Below, in pieces: positions 7,686-17,067 of a DNA stretch of 64,000 nt. The DNA comes from Neobacillus notoginsengisoli (GTDB lineage Bacteria; Bacillota; Bacilli; Bacillales; Cytobacillaceae): the NCBI RefSeq assembly GCF_003515685.1, contig NZ_QWEG01000002.1, forward strand, positions 1-64,000. The letters run 5' to 3'. A program made the position numbers and the translations under genes. The notes below the pieces were generated by a model. That model was not told where the DNA came from. It made no database searches and was given only the letters and a program-made list of their open reading frames with translations. How positions within the stretch are numbered: the stretch's first letter is position 1; each line of letters opens with the position of its first letter.

Positions 7686-8875
7686 TAAACAAGCCTCCCC
7701 TCATTTACGACTTTTTTTGCAAAAAGTGACCTTTTCTGTTTTTTAACGGGGTTCCCGAAAAAGTCCTGGGCCAAGGAATACATTACCTTCGATATTTTCG
7801 CCCTTGGGTAGGAATAGACATACGGGTTTCCTTCATTTACAGAGGTTACGACTACCTTTTCAACGTCTGGAATTCGGGTATGAATCTTCATTCCTAGAAC
7901 TTCTTCAGCGTTTTCCTTGTTCAATCCCCTTTTTTTCGAATCCCGGTTCAGGACTATTTTCGTTTTTTTAACGAGACCCAGCGAATGAAGTGTGTCAATG
8001 AAGATTTTGCAGTTTTTCAATGTCGGCAAATCAAGGAAAGTGACAAGGAAGATATCGTCCGATTTTTCGAGTGCGGTCAGAATATTCCCTTCGACATAAG
8101 GAGCTGTATCAATTAAAACCACATCGTAGTCAGGCCTTAAATAGTCCGTCAGCTTCTGGATATGCTCTTCGAGGATGACTTCCGAAAACTCCGGCCTGAT
8201 TGGTGCGGCCATGATGTCAATGTACTCATTGACGGCATACATATAGCCGCTCAGCTTTTCAGGCTGGCCGTAATATTCCTCTTTCACCCATTCGTAAATC
8301 GTCTTATTCGGCTTGCAGTCAAAGAACATCGAAACGTCCCCAAACTGTAAGTCGAGGTCAACGACCGCCACTTTTTTAAACTGCTTTGCAAACGCTGCTG
8401 CGAGATTGACAGTAAAAGTGGTTTTCCCAACCCCGCCTTTTGTACTGCAAACAGTGATGATTTTTGCATCTTTTTCAGGGGAATCTTTTTTTACCGGAGC
8501 TTTTTCAGACTCCACCTTCACTTGCAAAAGGATTTTCTCTGCCTCTTTTACCGTTTCCCGAATCGTCTCCGGGGGAACAGGGAACGGCAAAACATCAAAG
8601 GCTCCCGCCCTGATCGCCTTCCTGATATCGACTTGATCTTCAATATCTATTAATATAGGAATCCCTTGATTCGAACCGGAAAACGCTATTAGTTCTTCAT
8701 ACAAATCCTCAATGATGTCGTCATTGGAGACAGTCAGGAAAACAAGCCCCTTTTCAATGTTATCCGCCAAATCCTCTTTCGACTTCAGCCATCTCACTTT
8801 GGATTTCAGAGTAAGGGCATGTTTTTCCAATTCCTCGTATACCTCTTCATGCTTCGCTACAACAAACCATGTCAT
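7685..8875 (-). CDS. cpaE: Pilus assembly ATPase CpaE/TadZ-like
   Basis: 396 residues. The N-terminal receiver-like domain (about 1-120) probably lacks phosphorylation function. A MinD/ParA-type ATPase follows, with deviant Walker A CSTKGGVGKTTFTVNLA (about 143-159), VAVVDLDLQFGDVSMFF and YDVVLIDTAP. CpaE/TadZ localises the Tad machine and often marks its assembly site at the membrane. It overlaps the cpaB gene by four bases. The C-terminus contains a TTTTGCAAAA copy encoding LFAKKV. Confidence 0.92.
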   Translation of the reverse strand: MTWFVVAKHEEVYEELEKHALTLKSKVRWLKSKEDLADNIEKGLVFLTVSNDDIIEDLYEELIAFSGSNQGIPILIDIEDQVDIRKAIRAGAFDVLPFPVPPETIRETVKEAEKILLQVKVESEKAPVKKDSPEKDAKIITVCSTKGGVGKTTFTVNLAAAFAKQFKKVAVVDLDLQFGDVSMFFDCKPNKTIYEWVKEEYYGQPEKLSGYMYAVNEYIDIMAAPIRPEFSEVILEEHIQKLTDYLRPDYDVVLIDTAPYVEGNILTALEKSDDIFLVTFLDLPTLKNCKIFIDTLHSLGLVKKTKIVLNRDSKKRGLNKENAEEVLGMKIHTRIPDVEKVVVTSVNEGNPYVYSYPRAKISKVMYSLAQDFFGNPVKKQKRSLFAKKVVNEGRLV

Positions 8876-9477
8876 TTCAAAAACACCCCTTCGTGGAGTT
8901 CATCTTCATGGACGTGTGTATGCTTCTTCTCGAGCTTATCGTCTCCATCTTTGCGGAGCATTAAATAGAGCTCATATTTTGTAGAAAATCCAAGTGCCAG
9001 ACCTTCTCTTGGATTTACCTCAAGCGTCACCATTTGATATTTTTTTCTCGTTTCTTCATCATCGGCGGCATGCCCGATTGCCAGCACCTTTGCGTTTTGG
9101 ACAATCAGTGTGCCTGCATCATGCTGGCCTGCTTTCGCATCTTCTGGAACAATCAGTTTTACAACAACATCAACATGTGAACCAGCTTTAATAAATCCCG
9201 CGATCCCCTGGACATCGGTTACCTGGATGGTCATAGCCCTTTTTCCATCACTTATTGGGAGCAGTTCATTGCCCTCTGCACCCTTTTCAGCAGCGGCCGC
9301 CGTCTTGGTAGATGCTGTTTTGGTTTCTTCTTGCTCCTCTGCTTTTGTGGTTACTGGTTTAGTGGATGAAGGTGCCGAAGTTTGAACATTGGCCCTTGAA
9401 TTAATAAGAATATATAGAAATGAAGTGGCAACCAGCCCGAAAATTAAGGACCAGATCCATAGTTTTTTAGATTTCAT
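8872..9477 (-). CDS. cpaB: CpaB/RcpC-like Flp pilus protein (SAF domain)
   Basis: 201 residues from the ATG at 9477 (GGAGG five bases upstream; an earlier ATG overlaps that RBS). A membrane helix (about 5-25) precedes a Thr/Ala/Glu-rich linker and a SAF/RcpC domain (ISDGKRAMTIQVTDVQGIAG, residues about 78-97, with FIKAGSHVDVVVKL next). In Gram-negatives RcpC lies near the secretin; here, without an outer membrane, it presumably spans to the cell wall. Middle of the Tad operon. Confidence 0.87.
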   Translation of the reverse strand: MKSKKLWIWSLIFGLVATSFLYILINSRANVQTSAPSSTKPVTTKAEEQEETKTASTKTAAAAEKGAEGNELLPISDGKRAMTIQVTDVQGIAGFIKAGSHVDVVVKLIVPEDAKAGQHDAGTLIVQNAKVLAIGHAADDEETRKKYQMVTLEVNPREGLALGFSTKYELYLMLRKDGDDKLEKKHTHVHEDELHEGVFLK

Positions 9478-9498
9478 GACTTCCTCCATAAACGTGTC

Positions 9499-10416
9499 TT
9501 ATTCAACTAGAGAAGCCTTATATATGCCATAATCCTCTTCTCCGCCGAATTCACCAACTGTATAAGTCTTGATAAATTTCCCTTCAACAATTTTATCGCC
9601 TTTATCATTTTCAACACGCGTAATATAAAATGCAGCAAACCCTACAATTTCAACTTGGGTTTTTCCCGATAATACAACCTCTTTAACCAGTGGGACAATA
9701 ATTACCCTTTGGCATGAATCATCTGCAGTTTCATAGCTTTGGCACTTTTCAATACCATTATCATTACTTATTCTACTTTCAAAGCCTTGCGTAACTTGAC
9801 CCCATTTTTCACCTGGATTTGTCCAAGCAAATTTTTGTGAAACTTCGAGTTCCGCTCCCCCTATAATTTGTTCTTTTAGATTCCTTGTATCTCCAACAAG
9901 ATCTAAGTACCCAAAATTCCCCTTAACAGACTCTGAGGACTTAAGGGGATAATTCACCCCTTCTTTATACTGGTCTTCTTTAATACCGAGTGGAACCACT
10001 CCCTTTTTCTTTTTAAGCCCTCCTTTCAGCTGTGCTTTCGAAGAAGCATTAACTTTTGCGTTATTGATTCCAAGTACTTTTGCAAAAAAAAGAGTCTTAT
10101 CTCTTGTCTTTGTTGCCTTGATATGGTTAGGCCCAGTATCAAAATCATCATTAATAAGAGTAACTCCGTTTTTTAAAGCTATATCAATAGCAGTCGCCTT
10201 TGCATTGGTCTCTCCCTTAAGAAGGTCCTGCGCTCCTGCTAAAACAGCTGCATCAAGCGCTTTCTGTAAATTACTTTTTTCAAAATAAAGCCTTCCTCCA
10301 TCAATGGCAAGGGCAGTAAAGCCAAGAAGCATAACTAAAGAAACAGCCACCATAACCAGGACGTTTCCATCTTCCTTTTTTAATTTTTTGCCTATATTCC
10401 CCAAAACATTTTTCAT
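9499..10416 (-). CDS. TadG-like Flp pilus assembly protein
   Basis: 305 residues. The N-terminal segment KKEDGNVLVMVAVSLVMLLG matches the TadE/TadG prepilin-like region (one helix, about 19-43), followed by FEKSNLQKALDAAVLAGAQ, the conserved pseudopilin helix of putative Tad Flp-pilus TadG N-terminal domains. The rest is an extracellular beta-rich region containing a Cys pair (KCQSYETADDSCQRV). It probably acts as a minor pilin or pilus initiator. It ends 9 nt before the cpaB ATG region and starts two bases after tadE. Confidence 0.85.
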   Translation of the reverse strand: MKNVLGNIGKKLKKEDGNVLVMVAVSLVMLLGFTALAIDGGRLYFEKSNLQKALDAAVLAGAQDLLKGETNAKATAIDIALKNGVTLINDDFDTGPNHIKATKTRDKTLFFAKVLGINNAKVNASSKAQLKGGLKKKKGVVPLGIKEDQYKEGVNYPLKSSESVKGNFGYLDLVGDTRNLKEQIIGGAELEVSQKFAWTNPGEKWGQVTQGFESRISNDNGIEKCQSYETADDSCQRVIIVPLVKEVVLSGKTQVEIVGFAAFYITRVENDKGDKIVEGKFIKTYTVGEFGGEEDYGIYKASLVE

Positions 10417-10417
10417 T

Positions 10418-10792
10418 CTATTCCACCCTCATTACAGTAGAATTTTCTATTGAATAATCTTTTAGACCATTAATAAAGGAAACAAGCGGTGTGATAAATT
10501 TAAAGTTGTGGGTGATTATGACCGTTACCGGTTTTCCACTTTCTATTTTTGTTTCTTTGATCTTAACAATTGCATCTATATTTTTATTTTTCAGTGAGTT
10601 TTTGGTGGTGGCTAAAACCGTCGGAGGATCTTCTTGAATGCTAATTGCTCTAGCCGCTTCTCTCCCCGCATGATCAAGAGCGAGATAAGCATGAAGAAGT
10701 CTACCGAAATCGACGATTCCAAAAAGCATAATAACCAGGATAGGTAGAATAAGGGCCGTTTCCACCATTGACTGCCCTTTCTCAGATTTCAT
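10418..10792 (-). CDS. tadE: TadE-family pseudopilin
   Basis: 124 residues. KSEKGQSMVETALILPILVI at the N-terminus is the TadE prepilin motif: Gly before the cleavage site, Glu at +5, then one hydrophobic helix. HAYLALDHAGREAARAISI follows. It should be processed by the prepilin peptidase encoded just upstream, with which its start overlaps by four bases. Confidence 0.9.
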   Translation of the reverse strand: MKSEKGQSMVETALILPILVIMLFGIVDFGRLLHAYLALDHAGREAARAISIQEDPPTVLATTKNSLKNKNIDAIVKIKETKIESGKPVTVIITHNFKFITPLVSFINGLKDYSIENSTVMRVE

Positions 10793-11301
10793 ATCCTTCC
10801 CTCCATGAACATCATCGCCACCGTTCCAATTGCAATCGCAACTCCATACGGAAAGGACGGTGCAAGGTCTCTATTACTGACTTGGACTGATTCTTTCCTT
10901 TTATTTAAAGACAGCAGAAGAACTGAATTGGTTATCCTCGCAAAAAAACCCTTTACATCTTTTCTTCGGATTATAATAAATAAAGCAATTAAGCCGCCGA
11001 CTATTGCAGCATACAAAAAAGCATAAAAAACAAAAAAAGCTCCCTTCATTGTTCCAATTGCAGCCATTAGTTTAACATCTCCCGCTCCAATCCCCCCCAT
11101 AACAAAGGGAATAAAAAGGACCCCCAGTCCAACCAAGAAACCTTTTCCACTAAACAAGAAGCCGTCGAAGCCATTGATCAGTAAATAATAGAGGAAGCCT
11201 AGCAGAATTGCGGGGAATGTCACTATATTCAGGATTTTCCTAGATTTAATATCTGTTATCGTACAAATAATTAGTACGATAAGAAGAAGTATATTTTCCA
11301 C
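10789..11301 (-). CDS. A24 prepilin peptidase (TadV/CpaA type)
   Basis: 170 residues with about six membrane helices. The two catalytic aspartates of the A24 family are visible: CTITDIKSRKI (about residues 13-23) and GIGAGDVKLMAAIG (GxGD, about 70-75). It lacks the N-methyltransferase domain of full PilD, as usual for TadV. The GTG start has AAGGGGGC upstream. It follows the flp gene after an internal terminator-like hairpin. Confidence 0.92.
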   Translation of the reverse strand: MENILLLIVLIICTITDIKSRKILNIVTFPAILLGFLYYLLINGFDGFLFSGKGFLVGLGVLFIPFVMGGIGAGDVKLMAAIGTMKGAFFVFYAFLYAAIVGGLIALFIIIRRKDVKGFFARITNSVLLLSLNKRKESVQVSNRDLAPSFPYGVAIAIGTVAMMFMEGRI

Positions 11302-11318
11302 GAAAAGCCCCCTTTCTT

Positions 11319-11353
11319 TAAAAAACCCCGCTTCTCATGCTTGAAAAGCAGGG
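11319..11353 (-). terminator. Intra-operon terminator/attenuator after the flp pilin
   Basis: The minus strand gives CCCTGCTT, a 12-nt loop, AAGCGGGG and then a T-run. It lies between the pilin gene and the prepilin peptidase gene. Partial termination here would make pilin mRNA far more abundant than the assembly-machine mRNA. Confidence 0.75.
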
Positions 11354-11380
11354 CCTACTTTATAATAATTGAGCAATTGC

Positions 11381-11545
11381 TTATGGATTTAATTCTGCCT
11401 TAATATCATCAAATACAGCAGCTATCGAATCCTTTAAAATACCTAAAGCCAAGATAAGACCAACCGAAACTAACCCAATAATCAACCCATACTCCGTAAG
11501 TGCCTGGCCTTCTTCTTCTTTGACAATTCTGCTAAGTAAATTCAC
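11381..11545 (-). CDS. flp: Flp/Fap type IVb pilin (major Tad pilin)
   Basis: 54 residues starting at GTG 11545, with AGGAGG eight bases upstream. The N-terminus MNLLSRIVKEEEGQALTEYG contains the Flp processing motif (Gly before the cut, then QALTEY with Glu/Tyr at +5/+6). One hydrophobic helix follows (LIIGLVSVGLILALGIL) and a short tail DSIAAVFDDIKAELNP. This is the usual size for Flp prepilins. It is the first gene of the Tad operon and its substrate; assembly gives thin adhesive pili. Confidence 0.93.
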   Translation of the reverse strand: MNLLSRIVKEEEGQALTEYGLIIGLVSVGLILALGILKDSIAAVFDDIKAELNP

Positions 11546-11601
11546 TTCTCCGCCTCCTGTTTTCTAAGTATTTTTGGGTTCTTTATTTAGAACTTAAACG
11601 A

Positions 11602-11630
11602 ATTATATTACGAACAAGGTATATTTGAAA
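11602..11630 (-). promoter_or_regulatory. Probable Tad operon promoter
   Basis: On the minus strand, TATAAT (11607-11602) lies about 57 nt upstream of the flp start. The best -35 is TTTTCA about 18 nt upstream, which is weak, so activator control is possible. Confidence 0.45.
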
Positions 11631-11785
11631 AGTCTGATAATTGTTTGTTTTAACGGATATTTATGGGCTTATCTTACTTTTTCTCTGTTTTTCTTTCATT
11701 TACTAACTTTTTAGTTCTTTCTAAAGAACTGTATATTTATTATAATGAACACGTTGCCTGTTTATCTAAGAAGGAGGTCGGGTTT

Positions 11786-12139
11786 ATGCGTAATAAACTA
11801 GTTAACATTCCCTTTCCAATAAAAAAAGCGGATTCTTTTTTTGCCCGATTTAAGGGCCTTATGTTTAAAAAGGCGCCGATCAGGAACGAGGGTTTATGGA
11901 TTATTCCTTGCAATGCTGTTCATATGTTTTTTATGTCGTTCGCTATTGATGTTGTTCTTATTAATGAACGAATGGAAGTTGTCTGCCTTTATCCCGATCT
12001 TCAACCATGGACGGCAACAAAGCCGGAGAAGAAAGCTTATTCCACCTTGGAGCTGCCCTCAGGTACGATCGCCAGTTTAGGGATTGAAATCGGAGACATG
12101 ATTACATTCAATACAACAATAGGAAAACTAGCTAAGTAA
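11786..12139 (+). CDS. DUF192 family protein
   Basis: 117 residues from the ATG at 11786, with AAGGAGGT at 11771-11778. It has the DUF192 pattern: FFARFKGLMFKK near the start, NAVHMFFMSFAIDVVLINE in the middle, ATKPEKKAYSTLELPSGTIASLGIEIGD at the end. No signal peptide is present, whereas many DUF192 proteins are secreted. Biochemical role unknown. It diverges from the Tad operon; DUF192 genes recur beside Tad loci, so a shared role is possible but unproven. Confidence 0.82.
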   Translation: MRNKLVNIPFPIKKADSFFARFKGLMFKKAPIRNEGLWIIPCNAVHMFFMSFAIDVVLINERMEVVCLYPDLQPWTATKPEKKAYSTLELPSGTIASLGIEIGDMITFNTTIGKLAK

Positions 12140-12390
12140 GAAAGTTTTAGTAGTGAAGAATTTTCAGGCAGGGCCAAAAGACTGCTCCAATCGAACTAAA
12201 TCATTGCGGTGTGATTGTTTTCTAGTAAAATAAGAGGTAGGACAAACCGCCAGCCAACACGGTAGGGCAACTTGTTATCTCTGAATCATATGTTACATTT
12301 ATGAAAACGAATGCTCCTATATAACTAAGTCTTAAGAAGGGAAAGATAAGCTGAAATGTGAATTTAATCTTGCCAAAGGGAGGGAAGCGG

Positions 12391-12948
12391 ATGGGGAATA
12401 CGGCTTTATTGGTGATTGATGCCCAAGTAGGGATTATTGAGGGGCCAAAATATGGACCAGTTTATGAAAAGGAACGACTTCTTGAATCAATGAAAAAGGT
12501 GATTGACGAGGCGAGAGAGAAGGAGGTTCCGATTATCTTTATATTGGACACTGATGTGGCCGAACCGGATTCGATGGAGTATCAGGTCCACCCGCACATC
12601 GCTCCTTTAAAGGACGATACGATCCTGACGAAGCGGGCCACCGATGCATTTCATCATACTAACCTGCATGAATACCTGCACACCCTGGAGGTCAACCATC
12701 TTGTCATAATGGGCTGCAAGACCGAATACTGTGTCGATACGACATGCCGAAAGGCCACGACACTTGACTATGACGTCACCCTTGTCGCCGATGGTCATTC
12801 GACGACAGACAACAGTGTCTTGAGCGCAAAAGATATTATTGCCCATCATAACTGCAATCTCCATCGGCTTGAAAATATTGACTATTTCATTCTAGTTCGC
12901 AACTCTGATGAAAATATTTTCAAACATAAACATCTTGATTATAAATAA
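12391..12948 (+). CDS. Isochorismatase-like cysteine hydrolase
   Basis: 185 residues from the ATG at 12391 (AGGGAGGG upstream). The catalytic triad of the family is visible: Asp10 (LLVIDAQVG), Lys81 (LTKRATDAF) and Cys114 (GCKTEYCVDTT), with a cis-peptide-type MGCKTE turn. Relatives hydrolyse nicotinamide, isochorismate or ureido compounds; the substrate here is not predictable. Monocistronic. The 250 bases upstream (12140-12390) show no feature I can support. Confidence 0.88.
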   Translation: MGNTALLVIDAQVGIIEGPKYGPVYEKERLLESMKKVIDEAREKEVPIIFILDTDVAEPDSMEYQVHPHIAPLKDDTILTKRATDAFHHTNLHEYLHTLEVNHLVIMGCKTEYCVDTTCRKATTLDYDVTLVADGHSTTDNSVLSAKDIIAHHNCNLHRLENIDYFILVRNSDENIFKHKHLDYK

Positions 12949-12952
12949 TTGA

Positions 12953-12988
12953 AAAGGCCTTTGCTGCTGTTTTAGCGCAAAGGCCTTT
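12953..12988. terminator. Bidirectional terminator between hydrolase and DedA genes
   Basis: AAAGGCCTTTGC/GCAAAGGCCTTT stem with T-rich flanks on both sides, between convergent genes. Confidence 0.85.
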
Positions 12989-12995
12989 GTTTAAT

Positions 12996-13598
12996 TTATA
13001 TACGCTTTTTCACAAACTTTGCTCCAAAGTACAGCGCAGCTCCTGCCAGCAATACATAAACGACATTTGAGAAAACATCCATATAGCGGGCAATATCATT
13101 CCACGAAGAGCCTAGCAGGGCTCCCGCGTTGACAAGGATCGTATTCCAGATGAGCGTTCCTGCCGTTGTCAACAGGATGAAGAGCGGGAATTTCATCCTC
13201 GACATGCCTGCCGGAATTGAAATGAGGCTTCTTACTAAAGGGACTAGCCTGCAGAAGAACACAGTCCAAACGCCATATTTATCAAACCAGGCATCCGCCT
13301 TGTGCAGGTCCTTTTTTGACAATCGTAGAAACCGGCCCCAGCGATCAACAATCCTCTCAAGCCTTTCAACATCCAAAAGCCTGCCGACTCCATACAAAGC
13401 AGCCGCGCCCGCTACCGAGCCGAGCGTGGAAACGGCAATCGCTCCTGAAATCGTCAGTTTAGAAGTTGTCGTCATGAAGCCCGCGAATGTTAGGATAACT
13501 TCCGATGGAATCGGCGGAAAAATATTTTCCAGGGCAATCAACAGGAAGATTCCAATGTACCCATAGTCATTCATAAATGATAAAATCCAGTTTTCCAT
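12996..13598 (-). CDS. DedA/SNARE-associated family membrane protein
   Basis: 200 residues with about five hydrophobic segments. Conserved DedA features are ENIFPPIPSEVILTFAGF (residues about 24-41) and FFCRLVPLVRSLISIPAGMSRM (about 113-134), with the family's F-x-R-F/L-x-P-x-x-R core. DedA proteins are now linked to lipid (undecaprenyl phosphate or phospholipid) flipping and membrane-potential maintenance; which lipid is not readable here. Full length. Confidence 0.92.
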   Translation of the reverse strand: MENWILSFMNDYGYIGIFLLIALENIFPPIPSEVILTFAGFMTTTSKLTISGAIAVSTLGSVAGAAALYGVGRLLDVERLERIVDRWGRFLRLSKKDLHKADAWFDKYGVWTVFFCRLVPLVRSLISIPAGMSRMKFPLFILLTTAGTLIWNTILVNAGALLGSSWNDIARYMDVFSNVVYVLLAGAALYFGAKFVKKRI

Positions 13599-13641
13599 TT
13601 TTCACTCCAATATAAGAATGCGTATTGGTTTCAGAACGCTT

Positions 13642-15063
13642 TTATTTTCTCCTGCCACGCCCTGAAGGTTGATTTTGTTTTGGACGGGATGCTGAAGATT
13701 TTCGACCACCAGTATTTGCAAGTGATTTCCGGCCTGGCGAAGCTGACTCTTTTCTTTTAGTCTTTGCTTCAGCTTGTTTTCGGCTATTTATTAGAGGTTT
13801 TTTATCTCTATTTGAATCAGACCGGCGCGGCCCCGCTGCTGATTTTTTGCGAGGTCTGCCTTCATTACCCGCTTGAGGTGAACGCCTTGAGTTTTGCCGG
13901 CCTCCATCGGTTTTGCCAGCCGATCTCCGCCCTGATGGTTCAGTATCTTTAAATCCTTCGGCGTTCTCCTTTTTTATCCGGATGTTCAGTTCCTTTTCAA
14001 TCGCCATTAGCTGCTGCCTGTCAGCAGCTGTAAACAGAGTGATGGCAAGTCCTTTCGTCCCCGCCCGACCTGTTCTACCGATTCGATGTACATAGCTTTC
14101 CGCGTCCTCAGGCATATCATAGTTGAAAACATGGGTGACGCCTTCAACATCCAGCCCGCGCGCTGCGACATCAGTGGCGATCAGCAGCTGGAACTCAACA
14201 TTTCTGAACCGTTTCATCACCTGTTCCCGTTTTGCCTGAGAAAGATCACCATGCAGTTCTTCACAGGAAAATCCGTTTGCTTTCAATACTTCAAACAGCC
14301 GTCCCACCCGCCGTTTCGTCCGGCAAAAAACGACCGCCATGAACGGTCTATGAGTATTAACTAGTTCCATCAATGCGCCTTGCTTGCCACGGTCTGTTGT
14401 TTGCACAGCAAGCTGGTTCACCGTTTCAGCCGGACCTTGCGTTTTCTCAACCTGCATATAGTCAGGATTTCGCATATGTTTTTTTGCAAGCGCGCGAACA
14501 TCCTCAGGTATCGTGGCTGAAAACAGCATTGTCTGCCTGCTGGAAGGCGTTTCCCGGATGATTGCTTCCACCTCATTTAGGAAACCGATGTGCAGCATTT
14601 GGTCCGCTTCATCGAGAACAAGAGTAGCTATATTCCCGAGCTGGACTGTTTCCCTCCGAATATGGTCAAGCAGCCTGCCCGGCGTTCCAACAACAACCTG
14701 CACCCCTTTTTCCAGCTTCTTCAGCTGCTTTTCGACATCCTGGCCGCCGTAAACCGCCAGAACATTCACGTCACTGCCTGAAACCAGCTTGTTCAGTTCT
14801 GCTGTTATTTGAAGCGCAAGCTCCCTTGTCGGCGTTACGATCAGCGCCTGGACATGGGGTGCATCTCCATCAATTCTTTCCAATATAGGCAAAATAAACG
14901 CCAACGTCTTTCCTGTCCCTGTCTGCGCCTGGGCGATAAGATCCTTTCCGTCCAGAGCGGCCGGAATGGCCATGGTCTGGATCGGGGTCGGCACAGCGAT
15001 CCCATTCTCTTTCAAAATGCCTGCCAGCTTCGTTGATATTCCCATTTCTATAAAATCGGGCAA
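13642..15063 (-). CDS. DEAD-box RNA helicase
   Basis: 473 residues. N-terminal Q motif ([10 protein letters not shown]), motif I AQTGTGKT (about 45-52), Ia [12 protein letters not shown] box as [12 protein letters not shown] motif FSATIP, then the second RecA domain with [10 protein letters not shown]. Beyond about 375 the tail is low-complexity and basic (Arg/Lys/Ser/Gly-rich), likely an RNA-binding extension as in CshA-type cold-shock helicases. It unwinds structured RNA in mRNA decay or ribosome assembly. Which Csh paralogue it is remains uncertain. Confidence 0.93.
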   Translation of the reverse strand: MPDFIEMGISTKLAGILKENGIAVPTPIQTMAIPAALDGKDLIAQAQTGTGKTLAFILPILERIDGDAPHVQALIVTPTRELALQITAELNKLVSGSDVNVLAVYGGQDVEKQLKKLEKGVQVVVGTPGRLLDHIRRETVQLGNIATLVLDEADQMLHIGFLNEVEAIIRETPSSRQTMLFSATIPEDVRALAKKHMRNPDYMQVEKTQGPAETVNQLAVQTTDRGKQGALMELVNTHRPFMAVVFCRTKRRVGRLFEVLKANGFSCEELHGDLSQAKREQVMKRFRNVEFQLLIATDVAARGLDVEGVTHVFNYDMPEDAESYVHRIGRTGRAGTKGLAITLFTAADRQQLMAIEKELNIRIKKENAEGFKDTEPSGRRSAGKTDGGRQNSRRSPQAGNEGRPRKKSAAGPRRSDSNRDKKPLINSRKQAEAKTKRKESASPGRKSLANTGGRKSSASRPKQNQPSGRGRRK

Positions 15064-15227
15064 TGCAATCCCTGCTTTCTTTTCGATTCAAAGTTTTATT
15101 TTCCCTGTTTTCGGACAAAAATGCAAATTGGGCATCTGAACCAATTCCTTATTTTATAATTGCCGCAAAAACAGAAATGAAATATGATAATGAAAATGGA
15201 AAAGAAACCAGAACAGGTGGGGAGAAA

Positions 15228-16919
15228 GTGTACGAGTTAAAGCTGCGAAATATCCTGAGGCAGGTAAAGAGCCCTGATCCGCATAAACGGTATGAGGGAC
15301 TTGATAAGCTATTCGAATATAAACAAATTCAGAATCTTGAAGTTCAAATCGATGTACTGCGCGACATCATTGTCACTGCGGCCGGATCTTTTCCCGATCC
15401 AGTCGACAATTGGGACAACCCTTCCTACTATTTAATCGACTTTGTTTGTGACTTTCCGATGGAAGAAGTCGTTGTCACGTTGATTACGAATTTTGACGGG
15501 CTAAGCCTCCAGGCAAAAGAAAGGGCGATTGAGTTCCTACTCGGTACCGAGGACGAGGAAATTTTCTATTTCCTCGAAGAAAAAATTGTCGGATTAATAA
15601 ACGGCACGGAAAACTTCCAGATCCCGATCGGAGAACTCACTTCCTATCCGGTCCTTACTAGGGACATCCTGAACCAAACACTAGACACGATTCATTCGCC
15701 ACATTACAAATTTATGCTGTATGACTTGATTCTCGGCATCAACTCCTCCGAGCTTGAAAAAGGCTATAGGAAGGAAAAAGTCCTTCCACTTTTGCTTGAG
15801 GATTACAGGAAGACAAAAGAACAATACATGAAATTTAACGGCGATTACACAACGAAATATGCCTACACCGCCTGGAAGGAAAACTATTTTTATATCCGAA
15901 GCAGAATGAGACTGTTTATCGGCTTAATGAACTATTATTTTGCCGAAGAAACAGAACGCGAGCTTCTGGAGGCATTGACATTTAAGGATCCACTCATAAA
16001 AACAGAAGCCTTTCTTGTGTGCTTATCTAAAAACTTGCCGTTTGATCATGCAGTGATAGAAGAGTGTGCGCGGCACATCGAAAGTGCCGAAATGGTTTAT
16101 TGGGAACTGAAGGATATGGACCTTGAGCATCTGTATCCAATGAAGGACGGAAAACAGCAGCACCTTGCTAGGACGAGACTGTTCAGCACAATCATCAACC
16201 TTCCCGAGGACGAGGACGGCACGGCCCATTATCCGGAGAAAATTGAGGTTGTCGACAAGGTTGATACAGAAAATGTTTATAGCCAGCCAGTCCGTTATTA
16301 TTTAATGAAATTTACCGAACTGGACCATGCCTATGCCGGCTGGGCAGGAGGTTATGCGCTTGAGGAAGGCAATGACACAGCCTTTCTTTGGGATGGAACG
16401 TATACGGATTTCACTGATTTTGATTCCTTGACGATTGAGGAGCACAAGCAAGCCTTTTTTACAAAACGCCAGGACGAACAAACGGTTCATGAGCATAGCA
16501 TTTATTTTGAAAGCAGCCCGCGGGTAAGCAAGGGAATGTGGTTTTTTTATGGATTACTGATTGTCCATTGGCTGCGGATGGCACTTGAAGGATTCCCAGA
16601 ACCTGTATGGCCATCCTTCCTCTTTACCCTGCTCGGCGCCGGACTGACTGTTCTTGAATGGAGAAAAATCAAGACGAAAAGCGTCTCGATTATTGGCCAA
16701 AAACTCGTGATAAAGGACGGTCAGAAACAACAGGCAATTCTGCTCCATGAAATTGGAAAGGTTGAACATACGAAAAAGCATATTCTCATTTATGAAACTG
16801 ATAATAAACAACCCGCTATGACGTTTCCGCTGGCCTGGGCCAGATATGAAGTGTTTTATCACCATTTAAGAGAACATACGGATCACCTAAAACAGCCGCC
16901 ATACATCCAACCATACTAG
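15228..16919 (+). CDS. Large protein with helical repeats and C-terminal membrane segment, unknown
   Basis: 563 residues from the GTG at 15228, chosen for AGGTGGGG just upstream; an ATG at 15177 is the alternative. Residues about 1-330 look like alpha-helical HEAT-type repeats (LRQVKSPDPHKRYEGLDKL, DFPMEEVVVTLITNFDGLS). Two hydrophobic segments near 440-475 (WFFYGLLIVHWLRMAL; LFTLLGAGLTVLEW) are followed by a short PH-like tail (SIIGQKLVIKDGQKQQAILL). I do not recognise the family. It diverges from the helicase gene. Nothing in the context tells its function. Confidence 0.7.
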   Translation: MYELKLRNILRQVKSPDPHKRYEGLDKLFEYKQIQNLEVQIDVLRDIIVTAAGSFPDPVDNWDNPSYYLIDFVCDFPMEEVVVTLITNFDGLSLQAKERAIEFLLGTEDEEIFYFLEEKIVGLINGTENFQIPIGELTSYPVLTRDILNQTLDTIHSPHYKFMLYDLILGINSSELEKGYRKEKVLPLLLEDYRKTKEQYMKFNGDYTTKYAYTAWKENYFYIRSRMRLFIGLMNYYFAEETERELLEALTFKDPLIKTEAFLVCLSKNLPFDHAVIEECARHIESAEMVYWELKDMDLEHLYPMKDGKQQHLARTRLFSTIINLPEDEDGTAHYPEKIEVVDKVDTENVYSQPVRYYLMKFTELDHAYAGWAGGYALEEGNDTAFLWDGTYTDFTDFDSLTIEEHKQAFFTKRQDEQTVHEHSIYFESSPRVSKGMWFFYGLLIVHWLRMALEGFPEPVWPSFLFTLLGAGLTVLEWRKIKTKSVSIIGQKLVIKDGQKQQAILLHEIGKVEHTKKHILIYETDNKQPAMTFPLAWARYEVFYHHLREHTDHLKQPPYIQPY

Positions 16920-16942
16920 AATTCAAGTTTCATAGTTCTGAC

Positions 16943-16971
16943 ATCCGCCCGCTTAAGCCGGCGGATTTTTC
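16943..16971 (+). terminator. Terminator after the 563-residue protein gene
   Basis: ATCCGCC/GGCGGAT stem, ten-base loop and TTTTT tail shortly after the stop. Confidence 0.8.
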
Positions 16972-17067
16972 ATTCCATTCTTCCATTGGCAAAAAATTCA
17001 TGCTACCCTATATCTATCTACATATCCAATACTAGAAATCGCTTTTATAAATAAAGGAGGAAAGCCA

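Noticed and set aside
12140-12390. A riboswitch upstream of the cysteine hydrolase
   Set aside because: AGGACAAACCGCC hinted at a cyclic-di-GMP aptamer, but the conserved tetraloop/receptor blocks and P1 pairing are absent.
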